Source: Pontibacter sp. G13
Lineage (GTDB): Bacteria; Bacteroidota; Bacteroidia; J057
Assembly (NCBI RefSeq): GCF_031851795.1
Contig: NZ_CP134696.1
Span: 2,775,001 to 2,839,000 of the forward strand
Direction of reading: 5' to 3'
Length of the DNA stretch: 64,000 nt
The translations under genes were made by a program, and so were the position numbers. The notes below the pieces were generated by a model that ran no database searches, was not told the origin of the DNA, and saw nothing but the letters and a program-made list of their open reading frames with translations. Below, piece after piece: positions 52,876 through 60,753 of this stretch (positions are counted from its first letter, which is position 1; each line of letters opens with the position of its first letter).

Positions 52876-53181
52876 CTATTCTTCGATCTCGTTAGGATCG
52901 CGCATGTAGACATCCCCGGCATAATATTCTTCAAGCGCCACCTGAGTGGGTTTTGGCTTGCGTTCGTAGAAACGGGAGATTTCGATTTGCTCCTTGTTTT
53001 CCATCACTTCTTCCAAGTTGTCATAGGAAGGAGCGAACTCCGCCAATTTGGATGCCAATTCATCCTTGAGCTGCAAAGTGTGCTGGTTGGCACGTTTTCC
53101 AACTACGACCAGTGATTTGTACAAATTACCGGTCATATCTCCGAGTCGCTTGATGTCCAGGGGCAAAAAAGAATCCTTCAT
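52876..53181 (-). CDS. rpoZ: RNA polymerase omega subunit (RpoZ/Rpb6 type)
   Basis: A 101-residue protein resembling the Bacteroidota omega subunit (Rpb6 family): LYKSLVVVGKRANQHTLQLK is the conserved core that fits around the beta' subunit, with an acidic tail (MRDPNEIEE). It stabilises RNA polymerase. It lies 50 bp after bamD on the same strand, in the conserved bamD-rpoZ-coaBC order of this phylum. Confidence 0.87.
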   Translation of the reverse strand: MKDSFLPLDIKRLGDMTGNLYKSLVVVGKRANQHTLQLKDELASKLAEFAPSYDNLEEVMENKEQIEISRFYERKPKPTQVALEEYYAGDVYMRDPNEIEE

Positions 53182-53230
53182 GGGAGAAAGTTACAAATTC
53201 TATTGAAAATCTATGCTATACGACGCATGA

Positions 53231-54061
53231 TCAGGAATTTTGTCCTGCCAGCATTTTGCCGTAATTCTTCTTGGTACGAACGTAGATACCCTCTGCTTGT
53301 TTGATGTACGCACTGTTGGGGTAGCGATCTACGAAATTTTCGTAGTACTCCAACGCATCTAGGTATCGGTTGCGCTTTTTGGCCTGCGTACTGACTTCCG
53401 CCAATTCTGCGGCAGACTCAAATTGCAAAAATTGTGCTTCTTCGCGATATCTCGAATCGGGAAACTGCCGGATCATTACATCGAAAGCTGTCACTGCCGC
53501 ACGGAAATTCCCCACACGGAGATAAGTTCGTGCCTGCTCGAAAGATTTCTGAGCAAGTCTTTCCCGCAATTCCGCCATCAACTTTTCTGCCTCAATCGCC
53601 TGCTCCGTTTCGGGGAAGCTATTGACATACAGCTGAAACTGGTCGATCGCCTTGAGCGTGTACTCCTGATCGAGATAGTGCGGAGCGGACTCGACATAGT
53701 AGCAATATGCCACTTTGAATGCACATTCCGACGCCAACTCATCATTGGGGTACAGACGTGAATATTGCTCGTAATAGTACGCTGCCACTACATAGAGTCC
53801 GTAATTGAACTTACTCTCAGCATAGTGATATAGTACCGTACGAGCTCTATCTTCACCCTTGTAGATGCTTTGAAGCTCTTCAAACAGCAAAGATGCCTTT
53901 TCATAGTCTCCCCGCTCGTAAAAATAGAATGCGGCCGAATCCTTTTCGGAGGTGGTTCCCTTTCGAGACCATTGGCTATATTGCCTGAATTCCTTGCTAC
54001 AGGAGGCAAGGCTCATACAGGCCATCAAGCCGATTGCGAAGCTAGCATACCACTTGTTCAT
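53231..54061 (-). CDS. bamD: Outer-membrane assembly lipoprotein BamD
   Basis: From the ATG at 54061 this is 276 residues. The lipoprotein signal ends ACMSLASC (C21). The mature protein is built of TPR-like helical repeats: AAFYFYERGDYEKASLLFEE, VAAYYYEQYSRLYPNDELAS, RVGNFRAAVTAFDVMIRQFP and LEYYENFVDRYPNSAYIKQA. BamD, with BamA, inserts beta-barrel proteins into the outer membrane. It is divergent from the LptF/LptG permease gene and precedes rpoZ. An upstream ATG three codons earlier (54070) is also possible. Confidence 0.9.
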   Translation of the reverse strand: MNKWYASFAIGLMACMSLASCSKEFRQYSQWSRKGTTSEKDSAAFYFYERGDYEKASLLFEELQSIYKGEDRARTVLYHYAESKFNYGLYVVAAYYYEQYSRLYPNDELASECAFKVAYCYYVESAPHYLDQEYTLKAIDQFQLYVNSFPETEQAIEAEKLMAELRERLAQKSFEQARTYLRVGNFRAAVTAFDVMIRQFPDSRYREEAQFLQFESAAELAEVSTQAKKRNRYLDALEYYENFVDRYPNSAYIKQAEGIYVRTKKNYGKMLAGQNS

Positions 54062-54197
54062 GGGGCACAAAGTTAATAAATCCCTTGTAATTCAACAGGG
54101 CCAAAAAATTTATAATTTTACCTTCGAAAACCAACGGAGAGACGACGATCCTGCCACTTTAGGTTGCATTCAAGGGCTCTCACAATAAGTCTGGGGT

Positions 54198-55271
54198 TTG
54201 AAACTAATCGATCGGTACATCATCCGCCAATATTTGTCCACCTTCGTCTTCATCATGGGGATTGTGTTGGTGATCTGCGTATTGGTAGATTTCGTGGAAA
54301 AGTTAGATGAATTCATCGACAAGAATCCACCTATGTCTGAGATAATCTTTGATTATTATCTCAATTTCATTCCTTTTTTCGGAAATCTCCTACTCCCGAT
54401 CTGTGTATTCCTCGCAGTGATCTTCTTCACCTCCCGGATGTCGGGCCGGACTGAGATGATCCCCATGCTCGGGGCAGGCATCAGTTTTTACCGATTGCTC
54501 GTCCCCTACCTCATCGCATCGGCCTTGATTGCAGGATTTTCTGGCTACCTCAAATCCTATGTCATCCCACAGGCCACAGCCGAACGGATGGTCTTCGAGT
54601 ACAAGTACTTCAAGAAAAAGAGGATTTCCAGCCGAAAACACATCCACAAGAAAGTCGCCAAAGACACCTACGTATACATCAGTTTCTATGATGACAAGCG
54701 CAAGGAGGGCCATACATTCGCCCTGGAGCGCTTCAAAGAGGGAGAGATCATCACCCGTATCAACGCCCGCAAAATCACCTGGGTGGACTCCACCCAATCA
54801 TGGACCATGCGCAAGGTCTATATCCGCGAGATCGATGGACTCTCGGAAAGCATGACCTACCACCAATCCATGGACACCACCTTCTTGCTCTCTCCCGACG
54901 ACATCTACAAAAAGGAGATGATGGCCGAGAGTATGCCCCTTCCTGAACTCCTCCGATACATCACCCTGGAGGAAATGCGGGGCTCGGACATTCTCCAAGA
55001 ACTGTACATCGAGCGACAACGAAGATTCTCCGATCCAGTCGCGGTGGTCATCCTTACCCTGATCGGCTTTGCCCTTGCTTCCCGAAAACGGCGAGGCGGA
55101 ATTGCACTCAACATCGGGCTGGGGCTGGTCCTCTGCTTTCTCTACATTGCGCTGCTCATCGGCGGTCAAGCCATGGTCGGTGAAGATGTCGAGCCTTGGG
55201 TGGCCGTTTGGTTCCCCAATATGATCTACCTCCCCATTTCGCTCTACCTGCTTTGGCTGGCTCCCAAGTGA
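54198..55271 (+). CDS. LptF/LptG family permease
   Basis: A 357-residue inner-membrane protein read from a TTG at 54198; the first residues (M)KLIDRYIIRQYLSTF match the family start. Six transmembrane helices are grouped as three at each end (about 15-40, 60-80, 100-120; then about 280-300, 305-325 and 333-353), with a large periplasmic domain between (about 125-275). LptF/LptG form the membrane part of the ABC machine that extracts lipopolysaccharide and passes it to LptC/LptA. LptB and the partner permease are not in the window. It is divergent from bamD, and an inverted pair of repeat elements follows. Confidence 0.9.
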   Translation: MKLIDRYIIRQYLSTFVFIMGIVLVICVLVDFVEKLDEFIDKNPPMSEIIFDYYLNFIPFFGNLLLPICVFLAVIFFTSRMSGRTEMIPMLGAGISFYRLLVPYLIASALIAGFSGYLKSYVIPQATAERMVFEYKYFKKKRISSRKHIHKKVAKDTYVYISFYDDKRKEGHTFALERFKEGEIITRINARKITWVDSTQSWTMRKVYIREIDGLSESMTYHQSMDTTFLLSPDDIYKKEMMAESMPLPELLRYITLEEMRGSDILQELYIERQRRFSDPVAVVILTLIGFALASRKRRGGIALNIGLGLVLCFLYIALLIGGQAMVGEDVEPWVAVWFPNMIYLPISLYLLWLAPK

Positions 55272-55285
55272 TCGTTCCTGATGGA

Positions 55286-55482
55286 GATTTGGGCGTATCC
55301 CGGCGAATCTGGGCCTAGACATGTCGCTTGGCACCAAGGTCGCCGGGCCGGTCCCGCTACATGGCTCGCTAACGCTCGGTCGAGAATCTGTGGGCGAGAG
55401 ATCGCCGCCCACAGATTCTCGACTCCTCCTGACGTCGGACCATTTCGGGCACCTTACGCCGCTGCAAGGCCATCCGCACCTG
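55286..55482 (+). repeat. Dispersed structured element, copy 5
   Basis: The outer stem is CCCGGCG (55299-55305) with CGCCGGG (55341-55347). The central hairpin is a perfect 18-bp stem (55379-55396 with 55406-55423, arm GTCGAGAATCTGTGGGCG) around AGAGATCGC. It begins GATTTGGGCGTATCCCGGCG 14 bp after the LptF/G stop and is the forward partner of copy 6. Confidence 0.8.
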
Positions 55483-55568
55483 TCTTCATCGGCAAGTCAA
55501 CTTAAAAACTGTAGAATCTGAAAGGGCTGCTAGGCGCTCCGATAGGCGTTTTCATGGAAAATAGCGCA

Positions 55569-55742
55569 TCAGATGTGCGGCAGGTTCGTGCGGTGTGAGG
55601 GATAGGAATGGTGCGACCCTGAGGGAGCAGTCCGGAGCTCGCGGAGGACGGAGCGCCAGCGAACCCATGGATTAGCCCGACCCGGCGACAGACCTGTCTG
55701 GAACGCACACATTTGCCAAGCTCGCCGGGACACACCCAAATC
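55569..55742 (-). repeat. Dispersed structured element, copy 6
   Basis: A reverse-oriented copy of the subtype seen in copy 4. The outer end is CGCCGGGACACACCCAAATC at 55723-55742 (reverse complement of the common start), with the stem CCCGGCG (55681-55687) and CGCCGGG (55723-55729). It faces copy 5, so the outer ends of the pair form a 20-bp inverted repeat over about 460 bp. The gap between them (55483-55568) holds no gene. Confidence 0.75.
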
Positions 55743-55821
55743 ATCTGCCACGCGCTCCAACTTCCAAGTCAGCGACCTGAAATTTGGGCAGTCCCCCAAT
55801 CCGGAAACCGCCCACCATGTT

Positions 55822-56994
55822 TTATGCCTCTACCGGAATCAATGCAAGCGCCTCCTCAAGATCCTTGATCAGCACGTCGGCATCTTCCAGCCCGATGTAG
55901 AACCGGACGAGATTCCAGGGGAGGGAGGTATTGCCATAGTTGGCCGAGCCATAAAGCGCTGCCATCGGAAACGCAAGAGACTCATATCCGCCCCAAGAAC
56001 ACGCCAAGAGGAAGTATTTCAGGTGATTGCAGAATCGCTCGACATCGCCAATATGGGCTGCCTGTAGCTCGATGGAGAACTGTCCGGTCGGAGCCTTCAT
56101 CTGCTGCTCGGCAAGTTCTCGTTGAGGGAAGCTGGCCGAAAACGGATAGTACACCTTCTTCACAGCAGGATGACTTTCCAGAAATTCCACAATCTTGGGA
56201 GTGCTTTGGGCCACGCGTTCCATCCGGATGGGCAACGTCCTCAATCCCCGCAACATCAACCACGCATCATTGGGGCTGATGATCCCCCCCAATGTCATGA
56301 ATTCCGACGCGAAGATCTGTGCAGTCCGTTCCGCAGACGCACACAATACTCCCGCCACAATATCGGAATGGCCATTGAGATACTTGGAGGCCGAATGCAC
56401 CACGATATCTACCCCCAAGGTGATGGGCTGTTGGTTGAGGGGGGTCGAGAAGCTGTTGTCCATGATGGTAGCAATCCCGCGGCTCTTGGCCAAGGTCGTG
56501 ATCGCCTCGATATCCTGCAGCTCAAAGGTCATGGAATTGGGAGACTCCAGCATGAAGAGCTTGGTATTCTCCCGGACAGCCTCGGCAAATTCTTGCGTAT
56601 TTCTCCCGTCCACATAGGTCGTCTCAATCCCGTACCGAGACAACATATTGGATAGCAGCTTGGCCGTCCATGAATAGGGTTTCTGAACACAGACCACATG
56701 ATCGCCAGATTCTACGCAGGACATGACCGCAGCACCGATCGCAGCGCTCCCGCTAGCAAATACCAGGCAATCTTCGGCAGCTTCAAGCGCGGCCAATTTC
56801 TTGCGCAGGATTGCCACGGTAGGATTGTGACCACGGGTGTAGAAAGGCGTTCCCATCTCATCGGTCAGCCCCTTTCGCATCTCATCCACCGTGGGAAATG
56901 CAAAATTGCTGGACTGCATGATGGGTGGAGCGGCCGCACCGAAGTATTGCTCTCGCTCTTCGCCGAGATGATTGATGATATAACTGAGATCCAT
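55822..56994 (-). CDS. Trans-sulfuration PLP enzyme (cystathionine synthase/lyase family)
   Basis: A 390-residue fold-type I PLP enzyme of the Cys/Met metabolism family. The lysine that binds PLP is K204 in HSASKYLNGHSD. Other family residues are FYTRGHNPT, FASGSAAIGAAV, D179 in IMDNSFSTP and the C-terminal VRFYIGLEDADVLI. The family contains cystathionine gamma-synthase, beta-lyase and gamma-lyase, plus O-acetylhomoserine sulfhydrylase, and the reaction cannot be fixed from the sequence. The RidA gene lies 17 bp upstream on the same strand, which fits an enzyme that releases an enamine (lyase activity). Confidence 0.88.
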   Translation of the reverse strand: MDLSYIINHLGEEREQYFGAAAPPIMQSSNFAFPTVDEMRKGLTDEMGTPFYTRGHNPTVAILRKKLAALEAAEDCLVFASGSAAIGAAVMSCVESGDHVVCVQKPYSWTAKLLSNMLSRYGIETTYVDGRNTQEFAEAVRENTKLFMLESPNSMTFELQDIEAITTLAKSRGIATIMDNSFSTPLNQQPITLGVDIVVHSASKYLNGHSDIVAGVLCASAERTAQIFASEFMTLGGIISPNDAWLMLRGLRTLPIRMERVAQSTPKIVEFLESHPAVKKVYYPFSASFPQRELAEQQMKAPTGQFSIELQAAHIGDVERFCNHLKYFLLACSWGGYESLAFPMAALYGSANYGNTSLPWNLVRFYIGLEDADVLIKDLEEALALIPVEA

Positions 56995-57011
56995 TCCTTG
57001 GGGAGGTTAGG

Positions 57012-57392
57012 CTAGCTGTAGACCGCGATTACGGAGATTTCCACATTTACGTCTTTGGGTAGACGAGCGACTTGGACGGTTTCACGCGCTGGGAAATCGC
57101 TGGTGAAATACTCGCCGTAGATGCCATTGATTTGGACAAAGTCATCCATATTCTTCAGGAAGATGGACGTCTTGACAATATGCTCAAAGCCTAGTCCTTC
57201 GGATTTGAGGATTCCTTCGATATTGGCCATGACCAGACGAGTTTCCACTTCGAGATCACCGAGCTTCAATTCGCTAGTTGCGGGATCGATGGCGATCTGT
57301 CCGGAAACGTAGAGGGTGTTGCCAGCTCTGACGGCTTGGTTGTAGGGTCCGATCGGCGCAGGGGCCTGATCAGTCTTGATGATCTGTTTCAT
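57012..57392 (-). CDS. RidA family enamine/imine deaminase
   Basis: From the ATG at 57392 this is 126 residues. Family residues are IGPYNQAVRAGNTLYVSGQ, SEGLGFEHIVKTSIFLKNM, ARETVQVARLP with the conserved arginine, and VEISVIAVYS at the end. RidA hydrolyses reactive enamines such as 2-aminoacrylate released by PLP enzymes. The next gene on the strand, 17 bp away, is a Cys/Met PLP enzyme, so a common purpose is likely. The start overlaps the preceding DUF6787 gene by 23 bp, suggesting translational coupling. Confidence 0.92.
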   Translation of the reverse strand: MKQIIKTDQAPAPIGPYNQAVRAGNTLYVSGQIAIDPATSELKLGDLEVETRLVMANIEGILKSEGLGFEHIVKTSIFLKNMDDFVQINGIYGEYFTSDFPARETVQVARLPKDVNVEISVIAVYS

Positions 57393-57705
57393 CTGAGTGA
57401 GAAGCATTGATGGGTGAATGCTGGCTCTGGGACCTACCACGACCGGTGATCCACCGCCAGATTTTTTTCTGCTTGTCCAAGAAGTAGGAGAACTTCCCGA
57501 ACAGGAAAGCATAGCCCAGCAACAAGACCTGATAGATCGGGGTAATCAGCAAAATATAGGCGACGACGTACCAGAAGGTCCCCTTGGGAATACCCGTCAG
57601 CGGCATGATCCATTTGGGGAGCAAGGCCGCAGTAGAACCCGTCACTGCGAACACCACCAGTATGATGGTTACATCCCATATCTTTTTCCAAGATTCTTGC
57701 TGCAT
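57370..57705 (-). CDS. DUF6787-like small membrane protein
   Basis: From the ATG at 57705 (MQQESWKKIWDV) this is 111 residues with two transmembrane helices (TIILVVFAVTGSTAALL and about 60-85, VVAYILLITPIYQVLLLGYAFL) and a basic end. The sequence FAVTGSTA and PIYQVLLLG pattern resembles DUF6787, a Bacteroidota family often loosely annotated as prolipoprotein-transferase-like; the activity is unproven. It overlaps the RidA start by 23 bp. The last 20 residues (QSQHSPINASHSDETDHQD) are outside the usual family end. Confidence 0.6.
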   Translation of the reverse strand: MQQESWKKIWDVTIILVVFAVTGSTAALLPKWIMPLTGIPKGTFWYVVAYILLITPIYQVLLLGYAFLFGKFSYFLDKQKKIWRWITGRGRSQSQHSPINASHSDETDHQD

Positions 57706-57881
57706 GGTGGCGATCACTTTCCTACAAAGCAACAATATCGCCATTCGTACCAACAAAAAAAACAGCCTCCCAATCATACGGGAAGCTGCCGAAGGTAATA
57801 GTTTAGTTCATATACATATCAGGGTTAAAAAGTAGTTGGACAACCATTCTAAGGGCTCTGGTCCAATCTCTTGGGGGTATG

Positions 57882-58556
57882 CTATTCTGGGATTGGTTGG
57901 AGTTTCCGCTGGTGCCGGGAACATTTGAGGATGCTGCTAGATGAACGCGAGAGCTGACTAGTGTCGCCCAATCTCATGAGCCCCTGAACCTCCAGCTTGC
58001 TGTATTTGAGCAGCTTAAAATTCCCTTCATTCACAAAGTCCTTTCCGACTTTGCATTGGCCATAATTGTCGAATTGGCCCTCGTTCTGAAGATTGGCCTT
58101 GCTGACTAGCATCGCTTCAGACATCACGATGGTTACCGCCAATGGAGCCGTGTAGAATCGCTCGACTTTGGTTTTAGCTCCCTTTCGGATGAACCAGCTC
58201 CCGAAATTGACGAGCTCTTGGAATCGCATTTCCCCATCGATATCCACGACGCCTCCCGGGTGCACTTGCACCATGCATTCAGGTCCCCAGAATCGCGCAC
58301 CTTTTCTCACTTCAAGCACACCGAAAATTTCCCACACATCGTCCAGTAAGATGACATCGTCTGTGAGGACCACGCGATCATTGGGACCTATCTCAAGGCC
58401 AGGGTAGGAAGGAAACCAATTGGGCTGGTGATCAAATTGCTGGTTTTGGGTACCAATGAAGTAGTAGACCTCTGCGAGGACTGATTGGGGAAACGAAAAG
58501 CAGGCGACGAATACACTGATATACAGAAGGAATCGGGCGGGGATGATTCCGAGCAT
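57882..58556 (-). CDS. Secreted beta-helix-like protein without sorting domain
   Basis: A 224-residue protein with a signal peptide (LLYISVFVACFSFPQSVLA). The mature part has repeating short strands (VHPGGVVDIDGEMRF, NFGSWFIRKGAKTKVERF, NEGQFDNYGQCKVGKDFVNEGNF, YSKLEVQGLMRLG) like the T9SS paralogues at 9937-15097 but lacks the CN-YPGD module and the T9SS C-terminal domain. The end is short and basic (SRHQRKLQPIPE). It may be a truncated relative, or anchored in another way. Its function is unknown. Confidence 0.65.
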   Translation of the reverse strand: MLGIIPARFLLYISVFVACFSFPQSVLAEVYYFIGTQNQQFDHQPNWFPSYPGLEIGPNDRVVLTDDVILLDDVWEIFGVLEVRKGARFWGPECMVQVHPGGVVDIDGEMRFQELVNFGSWFIRKGAKTKVERFYTAPLAVTIVMSEAMLVSKANLQNEGQFDNYGQCKVGKDFVNEGNFKLLKYSKLEVQGLMRLGDTSQLSRSSSSILKCSRHQRKLQPIPE

Positions 58557-58652
58557 GTTGCAATAAGTCGAAATTCCTTACATGATTCACATTTCGTAAT
58601 ATCCACCGTTGTTTTTACCTGTTTAAAGGCCAGATATGAGGGATAAATGGCA

Positions 58653-58687
58653 GACAGCCCCTCATCTGCAAAGGATGAGGGGCTGTC
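58653..58687. terminator. Hairpin between the FKBP and surface-protein genes
   Basis: GACAGCCCCTCAT (58653-58665) pairs perfectly with ATGAGGGGCTGTC (58675-58687) around a 9-nt loop. It lies 24 bp past the reverse-strand FKBP stop. No T-run follows, so it is a strong RNA-end hairpin more than a textbook terminator. Confidence 0.55.
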
Positions 58688-58710
58688 CAGCTAGTAAGTC
58701 TATATGTAGA

Positions 58711-59397
58711 TTACTTGATTTCGAGGAGTTCTACATCGAAAATCAACGTTTCGTAAGGTCCAATGGATGGTGGGGCTCCACGCTCTCCATACGCCAAGTT
58801 GTAGGGGATGAAGAAACGGTATTTGGCACCGGGGGTCATCAACTGTACCCCTTCAGTCCAGCCAGGGATTACACCACCGAGTGGGAACTCGATCGGTTCG
58901 CCACGCTTGATGGAGGAGTCAAAGATCTCACCATTGAGGAGCTTGCCTTCATAGTGTACCTTTACCGTGCTGGCAGCGGTAGGATGCTCACCCGCGCCTT
59001 CTTGAAGAACGAGATACTGAAGTCCTGAAGGAGTGGTCACTACCCCTTCCTTCTGGCCATTTTCTTCGAGGAACACTTCACCTTCGGCACGAGCTTTTTG
59101 TCCAGCTTCATCAGCTTTACGTCTTTGGGCAGCTGCTACTTCTTGCTGGAATGCGGCCAACAACGTTCTCATTTGCTCATCGGTCAAAGCAGATGCACCT
59201 TCTTCACCCAAAGCGTCCATCATTCCTTGATAGATCATTTGGCCGTTGACAGGAACTTCGATCCGGCTGAGGTTGGTTCCGACATCCATCCCGAGTGCAT
59301 AGGACATGCTATCTGTCCGGTTGGCGAGCTCATCCTGAGCCCAAGCGAGGTTGGGCAACGCCAAACAGGCAGCAAACACCCAAATTATCAGTCTCAT
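58711..59397 (-). CDS. FKBP-type peptidyl-prolyl isomerase (Mip-like), periplasmic
   Basis: A 228-residue protein with a signal peptide (LIIWVFAACLALPNLAWA). A dimerisation domain of helices (about 20-115, DSMSYALGMDVGTNL) precedes an FKBP domain with VHYEGKLLNGEIFDSS, GEPIEFPLGGVIPGWTEGVQLM, IPYNLAYGERGAPPSIGPYETLIFDVELL. It catalyses proline isomerisation in the periplasm, helping fold outer-membrane proteins, as FkpA and Mip do. It stands alone on the reverse strand. Confidence 0.93.
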   Translation of the reverse strand: MRLIIWVFAACLALPNLAWAQDELANRTDSMSYALGMDVGTNLSRIEVPVNGQMIYQGMMDALGEEGASALTDEQMRTLLAAFQQEVAAAQRRKADEAGQKARAEGEVFLEENGQKEGVVTTPSGLQYLVLQEGAGEHPTAASTVKVHYEGKLLNGEIFDSSIKRGEPIEFPLGGVIPGWTEGVQLMTPGAKYRFFIPYNLAYGERGAPPSIGPYETLIFDVELLEIK

Positions 59398-59511
59398 ACG
59401 TTCGTGAATTTGATTTTGATGGTCTAAGTTAATGCGAATCTACTGGAGAAAAAACCCTGATCCACAATCACAGGACAATTTGTACACAATCAGCAACTTG
59501 CGATTGGGCAT

Positions 59512-59549
59512 AAAAAAAGCTCCCCATAGCCCAAAGGGTGGAGGGGAGC
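59512..59549 (-). terminator. Terminator of the T9SS protein gene
   Basis: GCTCCCC (59519-59525) pairs with GGGGAGC (59543-59549). On the reverse strand the hairpin is followed by a run of T's. It begins 38 bp past the stop at 59587. Confidence 0.8.
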
Positions 59550-59586
59550 ATTATGAACACACAAGAGTTGCCGAAAGGAGGGGGAG

Positions 59587-60270
59587 CTAAGGCTTGACGA
59601 ACGAGGTCTGCCATACTCCAGAGGCGGATTCGATCCGCAGGGTGTACCAGCCTTTGCGAAGGCTTCTCACGTCCAATCTCCGCACTACCCGTTGGGCAGA
59701 CGGCGCAGCGACATATTGTCTAGCCACCCGTTGGCCACTGCGATTGTAGATCCCGATCTCGAATGACTCAAGCTGATCCATGTAAAAGGAATACATGGCC
59801 ACCTCTGAAACGGGGTTGGGATACATGGAAATCTGCTGGAATTGCGCTTCACTGCTGATACGGACCACATCTGAGAACAATTCCTTGCCGCTGTGGAATA
59901 CCATTTTGACACGATACTCTGCCAAGCGACCTTGAGGAATCTGGTCGTCCAAGTAGGAAAAGCCAGATGATTGGCGATCGTGGACACGAATTCCAGCAAT
60001 CATCTCGAATCGACTGCGGTCTTGGGAAGACCTGCGCTCGATAGTGAAGTAATGGACCCGATCCATATCCACCTCAGTCGACCATGAGAGGGCGATTCCC
60101 TGAGGATGTACCTCGGCTGACAAGGAAACTTGCGCCAAATCAAAGGATGACTGGCACGATAATTGATATGCGCCAATCCTTCCTTCCCCGACCGGCAACA
60201 TCAATGAAGCCTGAACGAGTTGAGGACATCCAATAAGCAAGACAATAGCCAGATACAGAATACGATTCAT
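59587..60270 (-). CDS. T9SS-sorted secreted protein
   Basis: From the ATG at 60270 this is 227 residues with a signal peptide (ILYLAIVLLIGCPQLVQA). The N-terminal half has a fibronectin-like run (QGIALSWSTEVDMDRVHYF, YLDDQIPQGRLAEYRVKM). The C-terminal T9SS type A domain has MYPNPVSEVAMYSFYMDQL, IYNRSGQRVARQY and GWYTLRIESASGVWQTSF, ending in VKP. It is exported by T9SS; function is unknown. The frame is open upstream to 60387 but the signal peptide fixes the start. Confidence 0.8.
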   Translation of the reverse strand: MNRILYLAIVLLIGCPQLVQASLMLPVGEGRIGAYQLSCQSSFDLAQVSLSAEVHPQGIALSWSTEVDMDRVHYFTIERRSSQDRSRFEMIAGIRVHDRQSSGFSYLDDQIPQGRLAEYRVKMVFHSGKELFSDVVRISSEAQFQQISMYPNPVSEVAMYSFYMDQLESFEIGIYNRSGQRVARQYVAAPSAQRVVRRLDVRSLRKGWYTLRIESASGVWQTSFVKP

Positions 60271-60753
60271 AACTTCCGAATTGGGAAATGATTGCTTGGT
60301 TCGGGTGGTGAAAATGGTAAGTTCCTTCGTTCTGAAACGGTTGTCAGACCTGAGAAATCTCACAGACACCGCACTACCAGTAGGCAAGCAAACGATGAAT
60401 AATCAGCGTTTTTTCTTTCCCCTTAGCGATTACTAAGTTACGACTAAAAGGGTACGAACTATTCCGTATGTAATATTTGCCGTAAAAATGAACCATTTTT
60501 TGGGCAGCCTAGTCCACTTTTTTAAACACCCTTTCTGAAATCCCGCATTTTATTATTTTCCTGCACGTAAGGATTGTCCAATTTGTCAATTCCGATTGTC
60601 CAATTTTCGCGAATCATCTATTTTCTTACAGGTAATTCTACCTATAACCTCGCCTATTTCAGTCATATTTCTCTCATTGAGGCAACGGATTAGACATAAA
60701 AAAACCGCCCCATGGAGAGGCGGATCTTACTTGATGGATGATGAAGGCAAGCA
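60271..60753. other. Intergenic region with a 22-bp-spaced direct repeat
   Basis: A 483-bp gap with no gene. GATTGTCCAATTT occurs twice in direct orientation at 60572-60584 and 60594-60606, exactly 22 bp apart, which puts both on the same face of the helix. This spacing resembles LytTR-type or other dimeric regulator sites. The region is upstream of the T9SS gene (ATG at 60270) and downstream of the cyclase gene, whose terminator is listed separately. Confidence 0.45.
60698..60723 (-). terminator. Terminator of the REC-cyclase gene
   Basis: CCGCC (60705-60709) pairs with GGCGG (60719-60723). The reverse-strand tail is a run of T's. It lies 30 bp past the cyclase stop at 60754. Confidence 0.7.
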
